The translations under genes and the position numbers were made by a program. From Chrysaora quinquecirrha (taxonomy: Eukaryota; Cnidaria; Scyphozoa; Semaeostomeae; Pelagiidae), in the NCBI GenBank assembly GCA_014526335.1, contig JACTAT010000060.1, forward strand, positions 7,915,686-7,979,685: a stretch of 64,000 nt of DNA. The letters are read 5' to 3'. Position 1 is the first letter of the stretch. Each line of letters opens with the position of its first letter. The notes beneath the pieces were generated by a model. It was not told the DNA's origin and made no database searches. It was given only the letters and a program-made list of their open reading frames with translations. Positions 25,701 through 37,700 of the stretch are shown here, piece after piece.

Positions 25701-28700
25701 GTCAAGCAACAAACAAATTTAGCTGATTCTTGCTTGTTGATTCATGTTTTGTGACGTGACCAAACGGTAAAACATTATTTGTAAAGCAAATCTCGATTTT
25801 TGAGAAACAATGTTTGATCGTTTTGCCAGGGCCTATGAAAGCAGAATTTGCTGGGTCGTTATTGTTTTTTGCAAAGTTCAAAAACATTTTTGCTTGATAC
25901 AAGCGAAAAATGTTTGACGAACAATGTTTAACGACGAGGCCAAATAGTAAAACGTTTTGTTTGACATAATGTTTGATTGTTTGGCCAGGTCATCAAGCAA
26001 TGCACTGGATAGGCAAATAGCAAATGTTTCACAGGAAATGCTTCTAAGTGGTCCCAGTTCAGTTCCTACATGTCGTCTTTGAGTACTGTCGCGTGATGAA
26101 ACAAGAAAAAGAACAAGCAAATGGTTTAAAGAAAAGATAAACCTTTAACAAATGGATGCAGATTGTCAAAATTATAAACAATAACATTCTATACGAACCC
26201 TCTCCTGTCGTGTGATCTGTTAGGCCATTTCGAGTGCTCGAATAGAGTTTCCATACACAAGCTCTTTTGTATGATTTCGTTGAACTCCAAATTCCCAAGC
26301 CTTTCTCGAAATTAGTAGCATATTCAGCTGTAAACAAGAAGAAACTGATTTATTTAGAAGCTATTATCTCAAACGGCAAAAAATTTGGCCAAACGACCAA
26401 ACATTTTTTGCAAAGCACATCACAAATGTTTGAAAAAATAGCAATGTTTTGCGAGATGGCTAGACCGGAACGCCCTTGCCAAACAATCAAACATTATTAG
26501 TCAAACATTTGAAATCTGCTTGTCAAGCAAAATGTTTAACCGTTTGGCCGAGTCGCAGAACCTCTCTTGTCAAGCATTTTTTCAACTGTTCAAAAACAAG
26601 TGCGGAATTCTGCTTATTCATTCTTTGTAAGCAATGTTTAAAATTGCGATGAATAGCGGAATCATTTTCGGGCATACTTAAAAGCTTTTTTCGTCTGACA
26701 CTCCTCAGAGTATGAACGTCAGAAACAGACCGAAACAATAGACTAAGGCGGAATTTATACCCAGATGCGGCTCGAAATGCACCAATCAGAAAGAACGAAA
26801 AGCTGAATTGGCATTGTGTTTTAAACACCAATCAGCTGGTCGGATACAGCGGGAGGACCAATGAATTATTTGAAGAGTCCAAGTGAGAAAACGAACTCTT
26901 TCTGTCTACACAGAACCGGCCTTTTGGTTTTGATGTAGACAGATTCCAAAACCCCTAAGTGAAACAAAGATCTTGCTTTGCCAATGATTCTGAAAAAATC
27001 CTCGCTGTAATTTTCCGCACAAATCGGGTTATCGAGTAGATGTTGTCCTATGGCAGAATCATGTTTAAGACTAGGTTGTTGTTTAGACCCACGGGGTGGT
27101 TGCTCTCTTTGCCGAAAATTATGCAGACGAATGTTAGTAGGGACATGCTGCTTTATCCTATCACCTAATCTCTGGGAAGTACGACCTACGTACCTGGCAT
27201 CACACCGGCACGAGAATTCATAAATGACCAAACTTTTTTGTGTGGTAGGTACGCAATCCTTTTGAATAGATGGTAGAACTTTCCGAGTGCCAAAAACTAA
27301 CCGAGGGTTGGCAGCAGCGAAGCACTTAGTAATGGCCTTTTAATTTGACTTTCGAATCGCAATGAGACGTTTCCTATCCAAGGCATTTTAGGTAAACAGG
27401 GCACTTTTGCGGACCATACTTTTATCAGCCGAAAAACTTGCGATCTTCTTGCGAAAACAATCCGAAATGACGTCCTCAGGGTAACCGTTTTCAATGAGAA
27501 TAGACCGTATTTTATCCAATTCCGAATCAAGCCGAGATTTAGAGCAAATCATAAGTGCCCGATGAACTAGCGTGTTGATGAGGTTGATTTTCCTCTGTTT
27601 TGGACTAAAGGAATCCCACCGTGTATAGAGGCCGCTAAAGGTTGGTTTCCTATATGATGTAGCCAAACGTTGAAACATTGCTTGATAAGCAAATTTCAAA
27701 TGTTTGATAAACAATGTTTGATCGTTTGGCCAGGGCATAAGAAAATGCTATCGATTTTGAACATAAAAAGGTAGGCAGTTAAGAGTTCCAGTATAAATCA
27801 CTTGGTATATTAAGAAAAAAATAACTGTATAAATATTCGTTAATCAAACTCACAGTAATCACATGTTTTTCGTCTGCAAGCAGAAGTTTCATGTTTGACA
27901 GAACTACATTTTTTCTGTTGACATTTTTCTGCACGAAAACGCAGCCCAATTCCACATTCTCTAGAGCAGGGAGACCACTCTGCCCAGTTCGGGATGCGAG
28001 TAATGTCTTTTTCTTTTTTATTCTCATCTTCAGCTGTTCATATGGAAAAACAAGCACATAGTTAATCAAGAAAAGAAATCATTTAGCATTACCACCCCTA
28101 GGAATGAGTTTCAGATGTTTGACTTTTGCATTGAATGTATTGAAATGTTTTGAACGACAAATGTCCCAAGAGAGAAACATACGATTAGAGTTAATGCCTG
28201 GCAAAACGCACGTGATATGCTCCCTCGATGTCTCTCAATTTTGCCACTCGAAAACTTCTGTATCGCGCGATGAATTTGTAGCGCACGTGCGAATATTTCT
28301 GGCAGACAACAGAAACATTTCTTGTCTCATTGATTCGAGGGACATGTTGCTCCCTTATTATTGGCATGTTCAGCCACCATGGGAAACAAATGTTTGACCG
28401 TTTGGCCAAAAATATTGCCGCCCAACTTTTTTGAACAATGAAGTCATCGCTAATGCGCAAGGCAAGCACGATTGCCTTGCTGCTAAGAAATGTTGCTAAG
28501 GTGCAGAATTGTTGAAAGTTCTTGAAGTTTGACAATAGAATACCTTTTGAAAAAATTCAAATTATTTTCATGTGACTTCATATTTCTCTCATTATTTTCA
28601 TATTTCATGGGGATTTCATGTGCACCAAGCAATGTTTTTGTAACGAGGTGATACAGTCAAACATTTTTTTTGACTACAAACTTTAATAATTGACAAACAA

Positions 28701-31700
28701 TGTTTGGTCGTTTTGCCGGGGCCTAACGCACAGAAATATTTTCTCCTTCATAGCTAAAAATGAGACCCTTCCCTATCAAACCAAAAGCGGATGATTTAAT
28801 TTTCACTTACTTGCTTTTCCGTTACAGAACATTTTATCAAGTCTTTGAAAATCCAGTTTACTTGGTTTATTACCACCGAGAACCAAATGTTTATTATGAT
28901 TTGCTGTGATTGTCATTAACCATCTCTTTCTTGAATATGAAAACCGATGGAAGTGCATGATGGATTTGAAGTCATAATCTTGTGTGTACATGTCTGTATT
29001 GTACAATGAATGACGTTTGAAGACCGACTTTTTCCCTGAAACGTAAATATATTGTATTAAAGAGTATTCCCTTTAAAGCAGAAAAAAGCAAGTAAGAAAG
29101 CAGGAAAGAATATTAATTTTAGATTAACGTTGGCAGTTAATGAGCATTAGGCGATATTATTGCTGAAGAGGACCTGCATGCAGCTAGAGCTCCTCAAAGC
29201 CGGCCTACTTGCCTCAGTCGTGCCGTAACAGAAAAATAGCCCCAAAACAGCAGTAGCACGACGTCTGGATCAACCAGTTATTTCAGCTCGATCACTTGGC
29301 ACGATCCATCCTGGCAGCGGCTCACAATAGCACGGCTTCGAAGCACACGTCCAGCCATTGCCGTGTTAGGAGTTCTCAAGAGCTTGAACCTTACTGCCAG
29401 GGCCCAGAACTTCGCTTCGTTTGCGAGACAGATGGATGCAATAAGGCAAGACGAAAACGGGCAACCATGTCATCTAATTAATCATAAAGCCAAGCGTAAA
29501 GTCTGTGCTGTACCATAATATTATTCGCAGGGTACGACGCTGCCATGTCTGAACTAAACATACTTACCAAACTGCTCACTGACAATGATCTGAGTTAATT
29601 GTAGACTTTTACTTACAAACCTCGATCCTTTAACATTTTGAATCTTTTATTATCATAAATTCCAAACTTACTATCAATGATATTTTCCCAACGAACTCTA
29701 ACGTAGTCATCTCTGTCTGGTCGATTTTGCTCATGAAAGAATCCTGCAAAAAAGGCACATATTACAATAAACGTACTTTTTGGAACAGAATGTTTATGAG
29801 AAACCCATCCCTAAAATGATGGATGATGACCATAAAAATAAAAAGCCATAGTACTAATCATCAGACAGACAGCAACAAATGAATTACAGACAAACATCTA
29901 TAAAATTACTATAGACAGGCAGCTTAAGACTTAAACAAACCAAAGCCAGACACTTACAGGCTTGCGAGAGACAGACAGCTACAGACTCACGACAGACAGA
30001 CAGACAGCTACAGACTCACGACAGACAGACAGCTACTGGCTTACGACAGACAGACAACTGAAGACCAACGACAGAGAGACAGCTACAGACTTACAACAGA
30101 AAGACAGCTACAGACTCACGACAGACAGACAGCTACAGACTCACGACAGACAGATAGCTACAGACTTACGACAGACAGACAACTACAGACTCACGATAGA
30201 CAGACAGCTAAAAACTCACGACCGACAGACGGCTACAAACGTAAGACAGACAGACAAACAGCTACAGGCTCAAAACAGACAGACAGATGGACAGTAGGAT
30301 TACCTAAAGCATGAAATAGCTGATGAGTTGCAATAGATTCTTTCCAACATCCTTCTCCAAGTGAAACTAATGTTGGTTCATTTGTCCAATATTTCCTTCC
30401 AAGACCACTCCAACACCTAAAATATCAATGGTAGAAGTTAGAACATACTAATAAGGTCGGCGTGGTATAGTCATTAGCTTTGTAAAAGTGATTTTTGGCA
30501 AAGTTAGTTCAAGTTAATGACCATGATATTTTGCTTCACATACAAGGTTCGTCATTATACCCTATCAATCAATGCAAAACTCGCTAACCAATGCTGCCAA
30601 TGTTAACGTGTAAAATATGATTACAAAAGCCACAAAACCTTATTTCAGACCCAATTCAGAGGGCCATGTATTTCATGTATTACTGACAAAATGTAGTTGC
30701 AACTTTAATAGATTTATGTAACATAGACTTACCCCGATCCACTAAAAAAGCGAATCCAGTTGCGATCAGAAGAAGTTTTCCATCTGAATTGTACACATGA
30801 ACCACGACTCACTGTATTCAAGGCACTGTATACAGCGAGTTTAAATGATTCTGAAAAAGCATAAAAATCGCTAAGATAATACATCTAATAAGCAAAGTTC
30901 TTGATCTATGAAGCTCGGATAGGGGGGGGAGGGGGTGGGGTAGTTGCTCTCTTGCTCCCGTCAAAATTAACCTTGTGCGCCGAGTAATCTCCTTCAAATA
31001 TAGTTTTTCCAGAAATCCGTTTACGGGTACACATTGGTTCGTTTCTTTTGGAGCGGTATCGTATATTTTGGGTACGTTAGAAAAGCGGATCCAATGAAAT
31101 CGTACCTATATCGTACCCGAAATGCACGTCATTCATGACAAATATGTACAAATATGTATGGCGCTGAAGAAGGCTCAACATAGCCGAAACACAAAAATGT
31201 CAAACGGAGGAGAGCCTTGGGTTGTATGACTTAGAGAGTTACTCGGCGATTTCATTGAGCTCTATAGCTCAGTGGAAACGTCGTTTGCTCTCTGATCATG
31301 CAGTCCAGGTTCGATTCCCATCTATTGTGGTATGCAACTTGTCGAAAAATCTATCCTAGTGTTCGTCATTCATGACAAATATCGTACCCGAGATGTATGG
31401 ATGTGTAAACGGAGTATTAGTCCATTTAGTAGTTTGATATGCCCATAGAAACAAAATTATTGCCACTCGAATTTTCAAAATTATCCATCTGTTAATCTTG
31501 TAACAGAGTGTGGATGCTTTGGAGACCACTTGTTTATCGCTACAGAATTAGATCTTACGAAGGTTAGAAGTTATGGCTTAGCAACGAAACATAGATGTCA
31601 TTTATACTTTTCATCATTCGTTGGCGACGAGTGAGTGACGAACAGAAAGTGGAATTCAGCGCATGTATAGCGTCGACGTTTTTCCCTTCGTGCGATGAAT

Positions 31701-33506
31701 TTGGCCTAGCTGGGCCTAGTGGCGATACGGCTTTACGGTTCTTCTTTCCAGTATTCATCGTCAGGGACCCCCTCCATTTTTCAAAAACTATTCTTATTAG
31801 AAAAAGACTCAACAAACCTTCAGCTTTTTTGTTTGCCAGTGTGGATACAACATCATATGGGATAACATTTGAAGACCATAATTTTTGTTTGTATGAAATA
31901 TAAGTCTTTTTATCCATTTTGCGCGAATCAACTGAATTTGATAATAACTGTTTGTCCTTTTCATCAAGAATAAGGCAACCTTCGAATAACTTATTTGCCC
32001 AAACTGAAACAGAAAAAAGGCTGTAAGTTGACTTAGGGTGAAAAATGATACATGTAGTCGAAAAAGTAGAACACAAGTTACTAAAAATTTTCGTATGACA
32101 TTCTGCAGAGAATGGGAAATATATAAAGAAATTGAAATGGATACAGCGGAGGGATATCATCAGTAAGGTGGAGGATGTTTTCAGTACTGACTGTACTGAT
32201 GATATCCCTCTTTTTTTCATTTCTTTATTTTCCGTTGGTCTTTACAGTAGCTTAATATTAAAGCTAATTCATACCAACCTAAACTACATGACATAATTAA
32301 ATAACACTAAATAACATAATCAAACTTTAAAATACATTTGTAAAGACATGAAAATTAATAAGTAAAACTAGAAGAGAAATTAACAAATTACAGGACAGAA
32401 TAACCTCAACTTTACATATGATATCCCTCCACTCTACTGATGATATCCATCCCAGAACAACCTCCATGCACACCCTCCACTGTATTGCACAGACATTACT
32501 CGGGGTGGGTTAAAAGGTTTCTTAATTTTGTGAAATTTCCTTACAGCAATGTTATGAATATATCACAGAATGAAAGCTCTTTGAAATTGTTTGAGAAAAG
32601 AGAAGAATGATTTTACTCACCATCATTGACATTTAATTTTGACATTTCTGGATAGGAAAAGGCCTGAGTTTTCATATCTTGATTAAAATCAATTTTCACT
32701 CGTTCATTGACTTCTTGTATTTCACTTGTTGCTGTTTTGTTGTCCTCGCTGTCATCTGTTAGCGATGGGTCATTTTCTTGTGGCTTCTCACCTAGTCGAA
32801 TTGAAGAAAACCCAATGAAGTCTCAGTAATAACCGTTAAAAACAGAGAAAACATTTTATTATGATATCAAGTTCTTCTCTATGAAAAATTGTTTAGCTCT
32901 AAGGCCTTGGCCAATCGACCAAACGTTATTCGTTAAACATTTCCGATTTGTCTTCACATGTTTCGCTTCAAATCTTTGATCGTTTTGCTACGTTGCAGAA
33001 ACATTGCTTGAAAAGCAGAATTTGCTTAGGAATATTTCAGCAAAACATCACAAGAAACTTTCTGTCATAAGCAAATAATGACTAACGAGCAATGTTTTGT
33101 CATGTAGCCTACCGCTCAAACATTTTGTTCTGCAAGTAAATTTCCAAATGTTTGACTTTGACAAACAATGTTTGAGCGTTTCAATAAGGCCTAAAGCACA
33201 AAGTTATTTGAGTCTTACTTATTATAAGAAATAATTATTAGGGCGAGACTTCAAAACTTAGAAACTTAAGACTTCAAACATTGGTACTTGTATTGTAGTC
33301 TTGACTAAAAGACCACTAGACTTGGTGATATCTCTAGGTTACATTGTGTGATTAACGATATAATGTCAATAAATATGGACCATAACAACAATAACATAGA
33401 AAATAAACAATTGAAACATACCTGAACCTGACTCAATTGTCTTGGCAATCAAAACAAAACAACTTAAAAACACAAACAAAACAAGTTTATTCCAAAAACG
33501 ATTCAT
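19766..33506 (-). CDS. astacin-like pseudoprotease A: signal, propeptide, astacin, TSP1, MAM, three ShKT
   Basis: Secreted protein of about 645 residues in 14 exons: 33422-33506, 32621-32791, 31818-32003, 30733-30850, 30304-30416, 29672-29743, 28811-29035, 27854-28006, 26199-26327, 24641-24907, 24134-24230, 21004-21105, 20098-20208 and 19766-19875. All junctions are GT/AG and phases agree. Order: signal peptide (MNRFWNKLVLFVFLSCFVLI), acidic propeptide, FEGC switch region, astacin domain (IPYDV to SIMHF), one thrombospondin type 1 repeat (WAEWSPCSRECG), MAM, then three six-Cys ShKT domains, the last ending at the stop. Zinc histidines and the four astacin cysteines are kept, but the catalytic Glu is Gln (HQLFH) and the Met-turn Tyr is Phe. 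Closest known layout is cnidarian HMP2-type astacin-MAM-ShKT, here with an added TSP1. A seven-T run at 24825-24831 has one extra base. An NXPE gene is nested in intron 11. Protease activity is not expected; a binding or decoy role is inference. Confidence 0.9.
20401..20886. repeat. minisatellite of gcagaaaactgtacc-type units
   Basis: Roughly 17-bp words (ccgtgcagaaaactgta and variants with agcttccgtgcagaa) repeat for nearly 500 bp in intron 12 of gene A, between two ShKT exons. Open frames on both strands here (rich in Ser/Phe/Leu or Val/Pro/Arg) come only from the repeat. Confidence 0.85.
21961..23476 (+). CDS. NXPE-family protein, copy 2, nested in intron of gene A
   Basis: Single-exon paralog of the NXPE gene at 18195, about 505 residues if two frameshifts are repaired. 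Signal anchor near residues 7-26 (FLSIFVAFCFVQAIIIFYKY), then a conserved neurexophilin-like region (FTSGFVTDLMDGTYEISF, identical to copy 1). The C-terminal PC-esterase domain has GDS (WFYGDSITYRLW) and D-x-x-H (DEFH). Many N-x-S/T sites fit a secretory protein. One base is missing near 23139-23142 and one in the T run at 23273-23276; after each, the expected frame resumes and aligns with copy 1 to EYNI-stop. It lies wholly inside intron 11 of gene A on the opposite strand, so the two transcripts would be antisense. Lack of introns and closeness to copy 1 suggest local duplication. Confidence 0.88.
24926..25836. repeat. 166-bp tandem array derived from family 1 TIR element
   Basis: Units beginning caaatgatcaaacattgttt start at 25094, 25260, 25426 and 25592, a spacing of exactly 166 bp; a diverged first unit starts about 158 bp earlier. 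Array ends resemble the two termini of family 1 elements (aggcttaaactatcaaacat at left, tttgatcgttttgccagggc at right). This looks like internal amplification of one MITE into a small satellite. It lies in intron 9 of gene A. Confidence 0.85.
26385..26620. mobile_element. family 1 TIR element fragment(s)
   Basis: Contains ggccaaacgaccaaacattt, caaacattattagtcaaaca and tttaaccgtttggccgagtc, diagnostic family 1 words, but ends are not symmetrical. It may be two overlapping partial copies. Another fragment with tgtttgattgtttggccagg ends near 25990. Confidence 0.55.
26670..27670 (-). mobile_element. 5'-truncated Penelope-like retroelement with GIY-YIG domain
   Basis: The frame at 27231-26866 encodes a GIY-YIG endonuclease domain (VIYEFSCRCDARYVGRTSQR, then DRIKQHVP) ending at a stop. 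Upstream, about 27650-27415 encodes a piece typical of the region after the reverse transcriptase core (GLYTRWDSFSPKQRKINLIN, then LVHRALMICSKSRLDSELD). Frames between the two are broken by stops and shifts, so the copy is dead. 26670-26866 is its 3' flank, which is repeated elsewhere in the window. Sits in intron 8 of gene A, next to a family 1 TIR end at 27658-27742. Confidence 0.8.
27658..27742. mobile_element. solo end of family 1 TIR element
   Basis: About 85 bp ending gtttgatcgtttggccaggg, a typical family 1 terminus, with no matching opposite end nearby. Confidence 0.55.
28085..28732. mobile_element. composite: family 1 TIR element with family 2 inserted
   Basis: 28388-28530 matches the interior of the full family 1 copy at 3808-3950 (gctaatgcgcaag, aagaaatgttgctaaggtgc), and 28690-28732 is a family 1 terminus (ttggtcgttttgccggggcc). 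About 28195-28385 instead matches the family 2 element at 39370-39650 (gacaacagaaacatttcttg). This suggests one MITE inserted into another. Intron 7 of gene A. Confidence 0.6.
29945..30297. repeat. minisatellite of gacagacagctacagactca units beside a splice donor
   Basis: About 20-bp units of agacagacagctacagactc repeat for roughly 350 bp. The array stops within about 10 bp of the donor of gene A exon 5 (30304-30416). Open frames here are artefacts of the repeat. Confidence 0.85.
31140..31390 (+). mobile_element. tRNA-derived SINE, best copy of first family
   Basis: Box A TAGCTCAGTGG at 31265-31275 and box B GGTTCGATTCC at 31309-31319 are close to Pol III consensus. They follow a conserved gcgctgaagaaggctcaaca block. 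Short flanking words (cattcatgacaaatat near 31130 and near 31365) may be target duplications or part of the element. Intronic in gene A. Confidence 0.7.
32903..33195. mobile_element. family 1 TIR element (MITE-like)
   Basis: About 290 bp. The left end is ggccttggccaatcgaccaa; the right end, gagcgtttcaataaggccta, is its approximate inverse. Interior has family 1 words (acaaacaatgtttgagcg). Intron 1 of gene A. Confidence 0.65.
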
Positions 33507-34724
33507 ATTTTGCTGTTTACTGTGAACATCAAATCAAATGAAAACAACGAGTCCTCGATGTTTACTTGTTGTTAATTAGAAGACCAGTTCGTCACCAGCA
33601 AAAATCTGCGATTACTTTTTGATCTTTTTCTCTCACGCAAAGATGAGTTCATAATTAGTAGAGAATCTTAAACAATAACTAAAAATAAAAATGTGCGTAT
33701 CTCTAAAATTAATTCATGTTATCAATGTCTTGTTTGTGACTGTGATACGTTCAACCAATAAAAAAAGCAAACTTAATCTTAATCTTAGTCTTAGCAATCT
33801 TAATCTGCTTAGTAATTTTAAGGATCTCTGGTTTATTTAACAACCAGCAAGGTTAATTGGACCGTAAAGATCACTTCTTCATTAAGGAAAGGAACAGGAA
33901 CTAACAATTATAGTTTCCAAATGAGATCACGCTAAGGGGCTAGTCTAAACACACTTGTTAAAGTTACTTTCTTTGAGCTTCTTGGGAATGTTTCCGGGAT
34001 AAGGTTTGCCTTAAGTTCTGCCGACCGTGTATCAGGCGAGCCAAGGCACTTTTCTTTTCCCCTATCATACTGCAGGCTTTGGAGCAAGATCACTTCATGA
34101 TTAAGGAAAGAGAGCGTGCTAACAGGAAGTAACATTTGCAGTTTCCAAATGAGGTCATGAGGTCCAACGGGATCCAAAGCTAGCAAGTCCTCAAAATAAG
34201 GTCCTATCTCCAAACAAAAAGGCCCTCCCTCGCATTAGCCTCCATGGAACAAATAGTTTTTTGCAAATAGGCCTTCTCCCTGGAATAGGCCACCACGGGA
34301 ACTACCCAATAAAAGGTTCTTATGAATTTTGCTTTACCTATGCGAAATGTCAACTGCTTAAAACACAAAAAAGCCGGCAAATGCTTTACTTTCTGAATTA
34401 GCGTTCATATCTTTTGCTGTAAAACTAAAATTCAATCAATATTTAGCTATCAGCAAATAGAAGATTCCCTCTGTTTTGGCACTGAGGCTTCTGAAGTTCG
34501 AAATAGCCCCCTCCACCAAATAAGCCCCCCAGAAGAAAACAGCTTTCAGCAAATCGGCCTCCGAGTACTTATTCGAGGGCTTCTCGTAATTCCGATTTAG
34601 ACGGGATTTTTTCACGTCTTTGGGGGAGATTTAAAAACTTGATTTACCTAACTCTGAATAGGCTTGCAGGTACAGTGACTTTCAATGATTACTGGTGTTA
34701 AAAATACAATGAAATGTTACCAGA
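33507..34724. other. intergenic region between tandem genes A and B
   Basis: About 1.2 kb between the start of A and the stop of B. It should contain the promoter of A, but no clear TATA box is seen. 34200-34600 contains inverted words such as aataagcccccc and aataggcctt typical of degraded repeats. No exon seen. Confidence 0.5.
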
Positions 34725-37700
34725 CTAAACAATGCAAACACCACAACTTGATTTACAATTTTTAAGCATCCAATCTGGGTTAGCATTACACTCTCCTGCC
34801 GAAGCCCAAAATTTGCATCTATTATCTTGATCCAAACAGTCTAGAATAAAAAAAGAATAATTAAATATATAACTTAAACGAAAGGCAAATCACTTCTAAC
34901 AATCGTCCTTTTGGAAAAATCTTTTTACTGTTTTGAAATCTTTGATGAATGTTTTAGAAAATTGTACTCTTCTTTTCATGAAAATCACAAAAACTCTAAA
35001 AATTTCCTTCACTTCCCAGTGAAATGATTCACCCTTCCAACATACAAATGTGGGAGTGACCATCACAAAACTGAAACATAACAAAGAAACCAAAGGCAAA
35101 AACAAAAGCCAGAATACCGAAATAAAAGGGAATCAACAGAACCAAAAAGCAGACAACTATACGAGGGGCCGTTAGTTCTTGAAATAAGGGAGCCAAAACT
35201 ACCTTACGCAACTGCATAGCGTTATCTCCTTAGCTAGGGGACGATACCAAGGGCCCCTAAAGTAAAATAGCTAAAACTGCTGGCCAAATCATCTCGAAAC
35301 TCATCCCCAAGTGAAAGATAATAAAAATTTCAATTTCCAAGAAATAAAACATTTTTATTTTTCTCCTTTTAAGAACAATTCTACATGGATTTCAGTGTGC
35401 TGAAAAAACTGAATGTCACGAGGAAGCCATGAGATGAATAAAAGAATCAATTCTTACTTTCACAAGAAGAGCAACAAGTTGCCCACATCTCCTTAGGTTT
35501 ATCAGCACATTCACCAGATTCAGCTCGCTTTTTACAATCAGCATTAGCATCAAGGCAATCAGAAAAACCTAAAAATCATAATTTCAGGTCATGAAAGCTG
35601 ATAATGTTGCAAATAAACTCGAGAGAAAAATTTTGACAGAAATCTAGAGAACAGGACATAAGTTCAACAGGTCCAACTGGGGGTAGTAAAGCCACTTTAC
35701 TCTACTGCGAGCAGTAATTGCGAGAAGTTATGACTTGAGTCCCGACGAAGCCATAAAGGGGTAGTGCCAGCATTCCCACCCTGAGGGGATTAGCAGCAAT
35801 TCAAATTCTGCCATGGCAATCGATGTGAAAGGTAAGGCTTACAGGCTTCTGCACTCTCAAAGAGGTCTCGGTGGAACAGAAATTTTCGAAGAAACGAGAA
35901 CAGGTAATAGAGAATAGAAATACCTATGCATGATTTGCAGCAGCTGTGCAGCATCCAACCAGCATTTTTGTAGCATTCACCCATCAATGACCATTCTTTG
36001 CATCTTAAATAGTAATCTGAACAACCTACAATTCAAAAGAGACAGACTTGGTAGCAAACGACTTAACCAACAAATATTTTTTGTTAAAGAATAACTAATT
36101 TTGTTAAACATGATAGATCAAAGCGTCATGAGGCAGTTGGGGACTTATTAAAGTTTAAAGACTTGCTGGAGAGAAGGGTGTATTAGTAGAGGGGTCTTAA
36201 AATTAATTGGAAATCATAGTACTCGAGTATTCACTTTCAATGACTCTGTCATTTCTCGCTAGTCAGCAAAAATCTTATACTAGTTGCAACGCTTTTCAAC
36301 TCAAAACAGAAGATTTTCAACTCAAAACACATGACATTAATAACTATTTGCAGTTTTTAGTAGTCAGTAGACATATGTTTGTGATATTATATATTTGTCA
36401 TGAATGGCGAAAACAAGAATAGATTTTAGGAGGATAAATTCGGTTCAAATCCAGTCAATTTTGGAATGACTGGATAACTTGGAAAGTTACTCAACGGTTT
36501 CGTTGAGCTCTTTAGCTCAGTGAAATCGTCGTTGGCTCTCTGATTATACAGTCTTGGTTGTATGCCACTTGTTTGTGACATCAAATACTGCATTTCGGGG
36601 CTATTTGTCTAGTTCTCTACCAATGATTGAGACTACAAGATACTTTTAACCTAAGATTTTGCATACACCAAATTTTGACTACTTAATTAAAGGGAAATGC
36701 GAAAAAGGCTGAAAAGGGGGAGGGCACAATAGAGCTTCAAGGATCTATAATTGCTCTAATACCTTCGATTCCTTCTGGACATCTCCCAACGTCTATATTG
36801 ATATCATCGACTGAAATATCTGATTGATTTGAAGGTCCAATCGTTGCGACCATGAAAAACTACAATAAACAACTGGACGGTCAGCTTAACATTAATTTTT
36901 TGTAAGTTTTGTTGTCGTCAGAAAAATGAGCTACAAGCCGACAGGGCCAAGCTGTCCTTCTTTCTAAGATCAGTAAATGAGTACCCAGGGTATTCGTTCC
37001 AGAATATCAACATGAGACAAAAACTGAGGTTGACAAGAGTAGTAATGCAGTAATAGAAACGAGCCTTGATTAAAGAAAGGAAAATGTTGAGCGAAGGAGA
37101 GAATGATCTGGTTTATATATTGCTTGGTTTCTGAAAGGCTATTATTTCCTGTGAACAAAAACAGGGTTATGTATTCCAGGAATTTGCAGCTTTACAGAAA
37201 GAGGAAGAGCTGTGAGATAAAGCTCGAGAACTGGTGACCAAAACGTGGACAGGATGAAAGCAGGAGGAAGGCTGCTGAGTTGACTGTAGGCTAATGGAAA
37301 ATGGTCCCGACCTGATCGGAATCGACAACTTACGATCATGAAACGAGTGCCTTGATACAGAGAAAGGCAGAAAGAATACCCTGTTCATCAGTTAGGACAG
37401 CAATAGAAAAATTTATAAAACTAAATAAACTAACCTTATATGACACAGGGATGTAAGGTATTGTAACAGCTCCTTGTTGCCAATCATTGCCTTGATCTCC
37501 TTGTCTTGTCCATAACAAACTTGGCTCTCGACTTGTTAAATCCTTTATCAAAAGATTCAGTTTTCCTACATCGTAACCTTGCATGTAATAAAAGAAACTC
37601 AAGCACGTTTCACGGTATATTGGTCGAATTTTATTCGTATACATGGTAGCTTCAACACCTGGCTGACAAGCATCTCCAAGCCTCACTTGAGCAAATCTAC

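Noticed and set aside
29296..29481. Short frame ending CETDGCNKARRKRATMSSN
   Set aside because: Cys spacing hinted at a small secreted domain, but there is no signal peptide or further exon and it lies in an intron of gene A on the opposite strand.
31258..31325. Possible tRNA gene
   Set aside because: Box A and box B are good but no acceptor stem or anticodon arm can be paired, and the same sequence recurs with conserved non-tRNA flanks; it is a SINE.
31564..32220. 218-codon minus-strand frame
   Set aside because: Only its middle (31818-32003) is coding, as exon 3 of gene A; the rest is intron that happens to be open.
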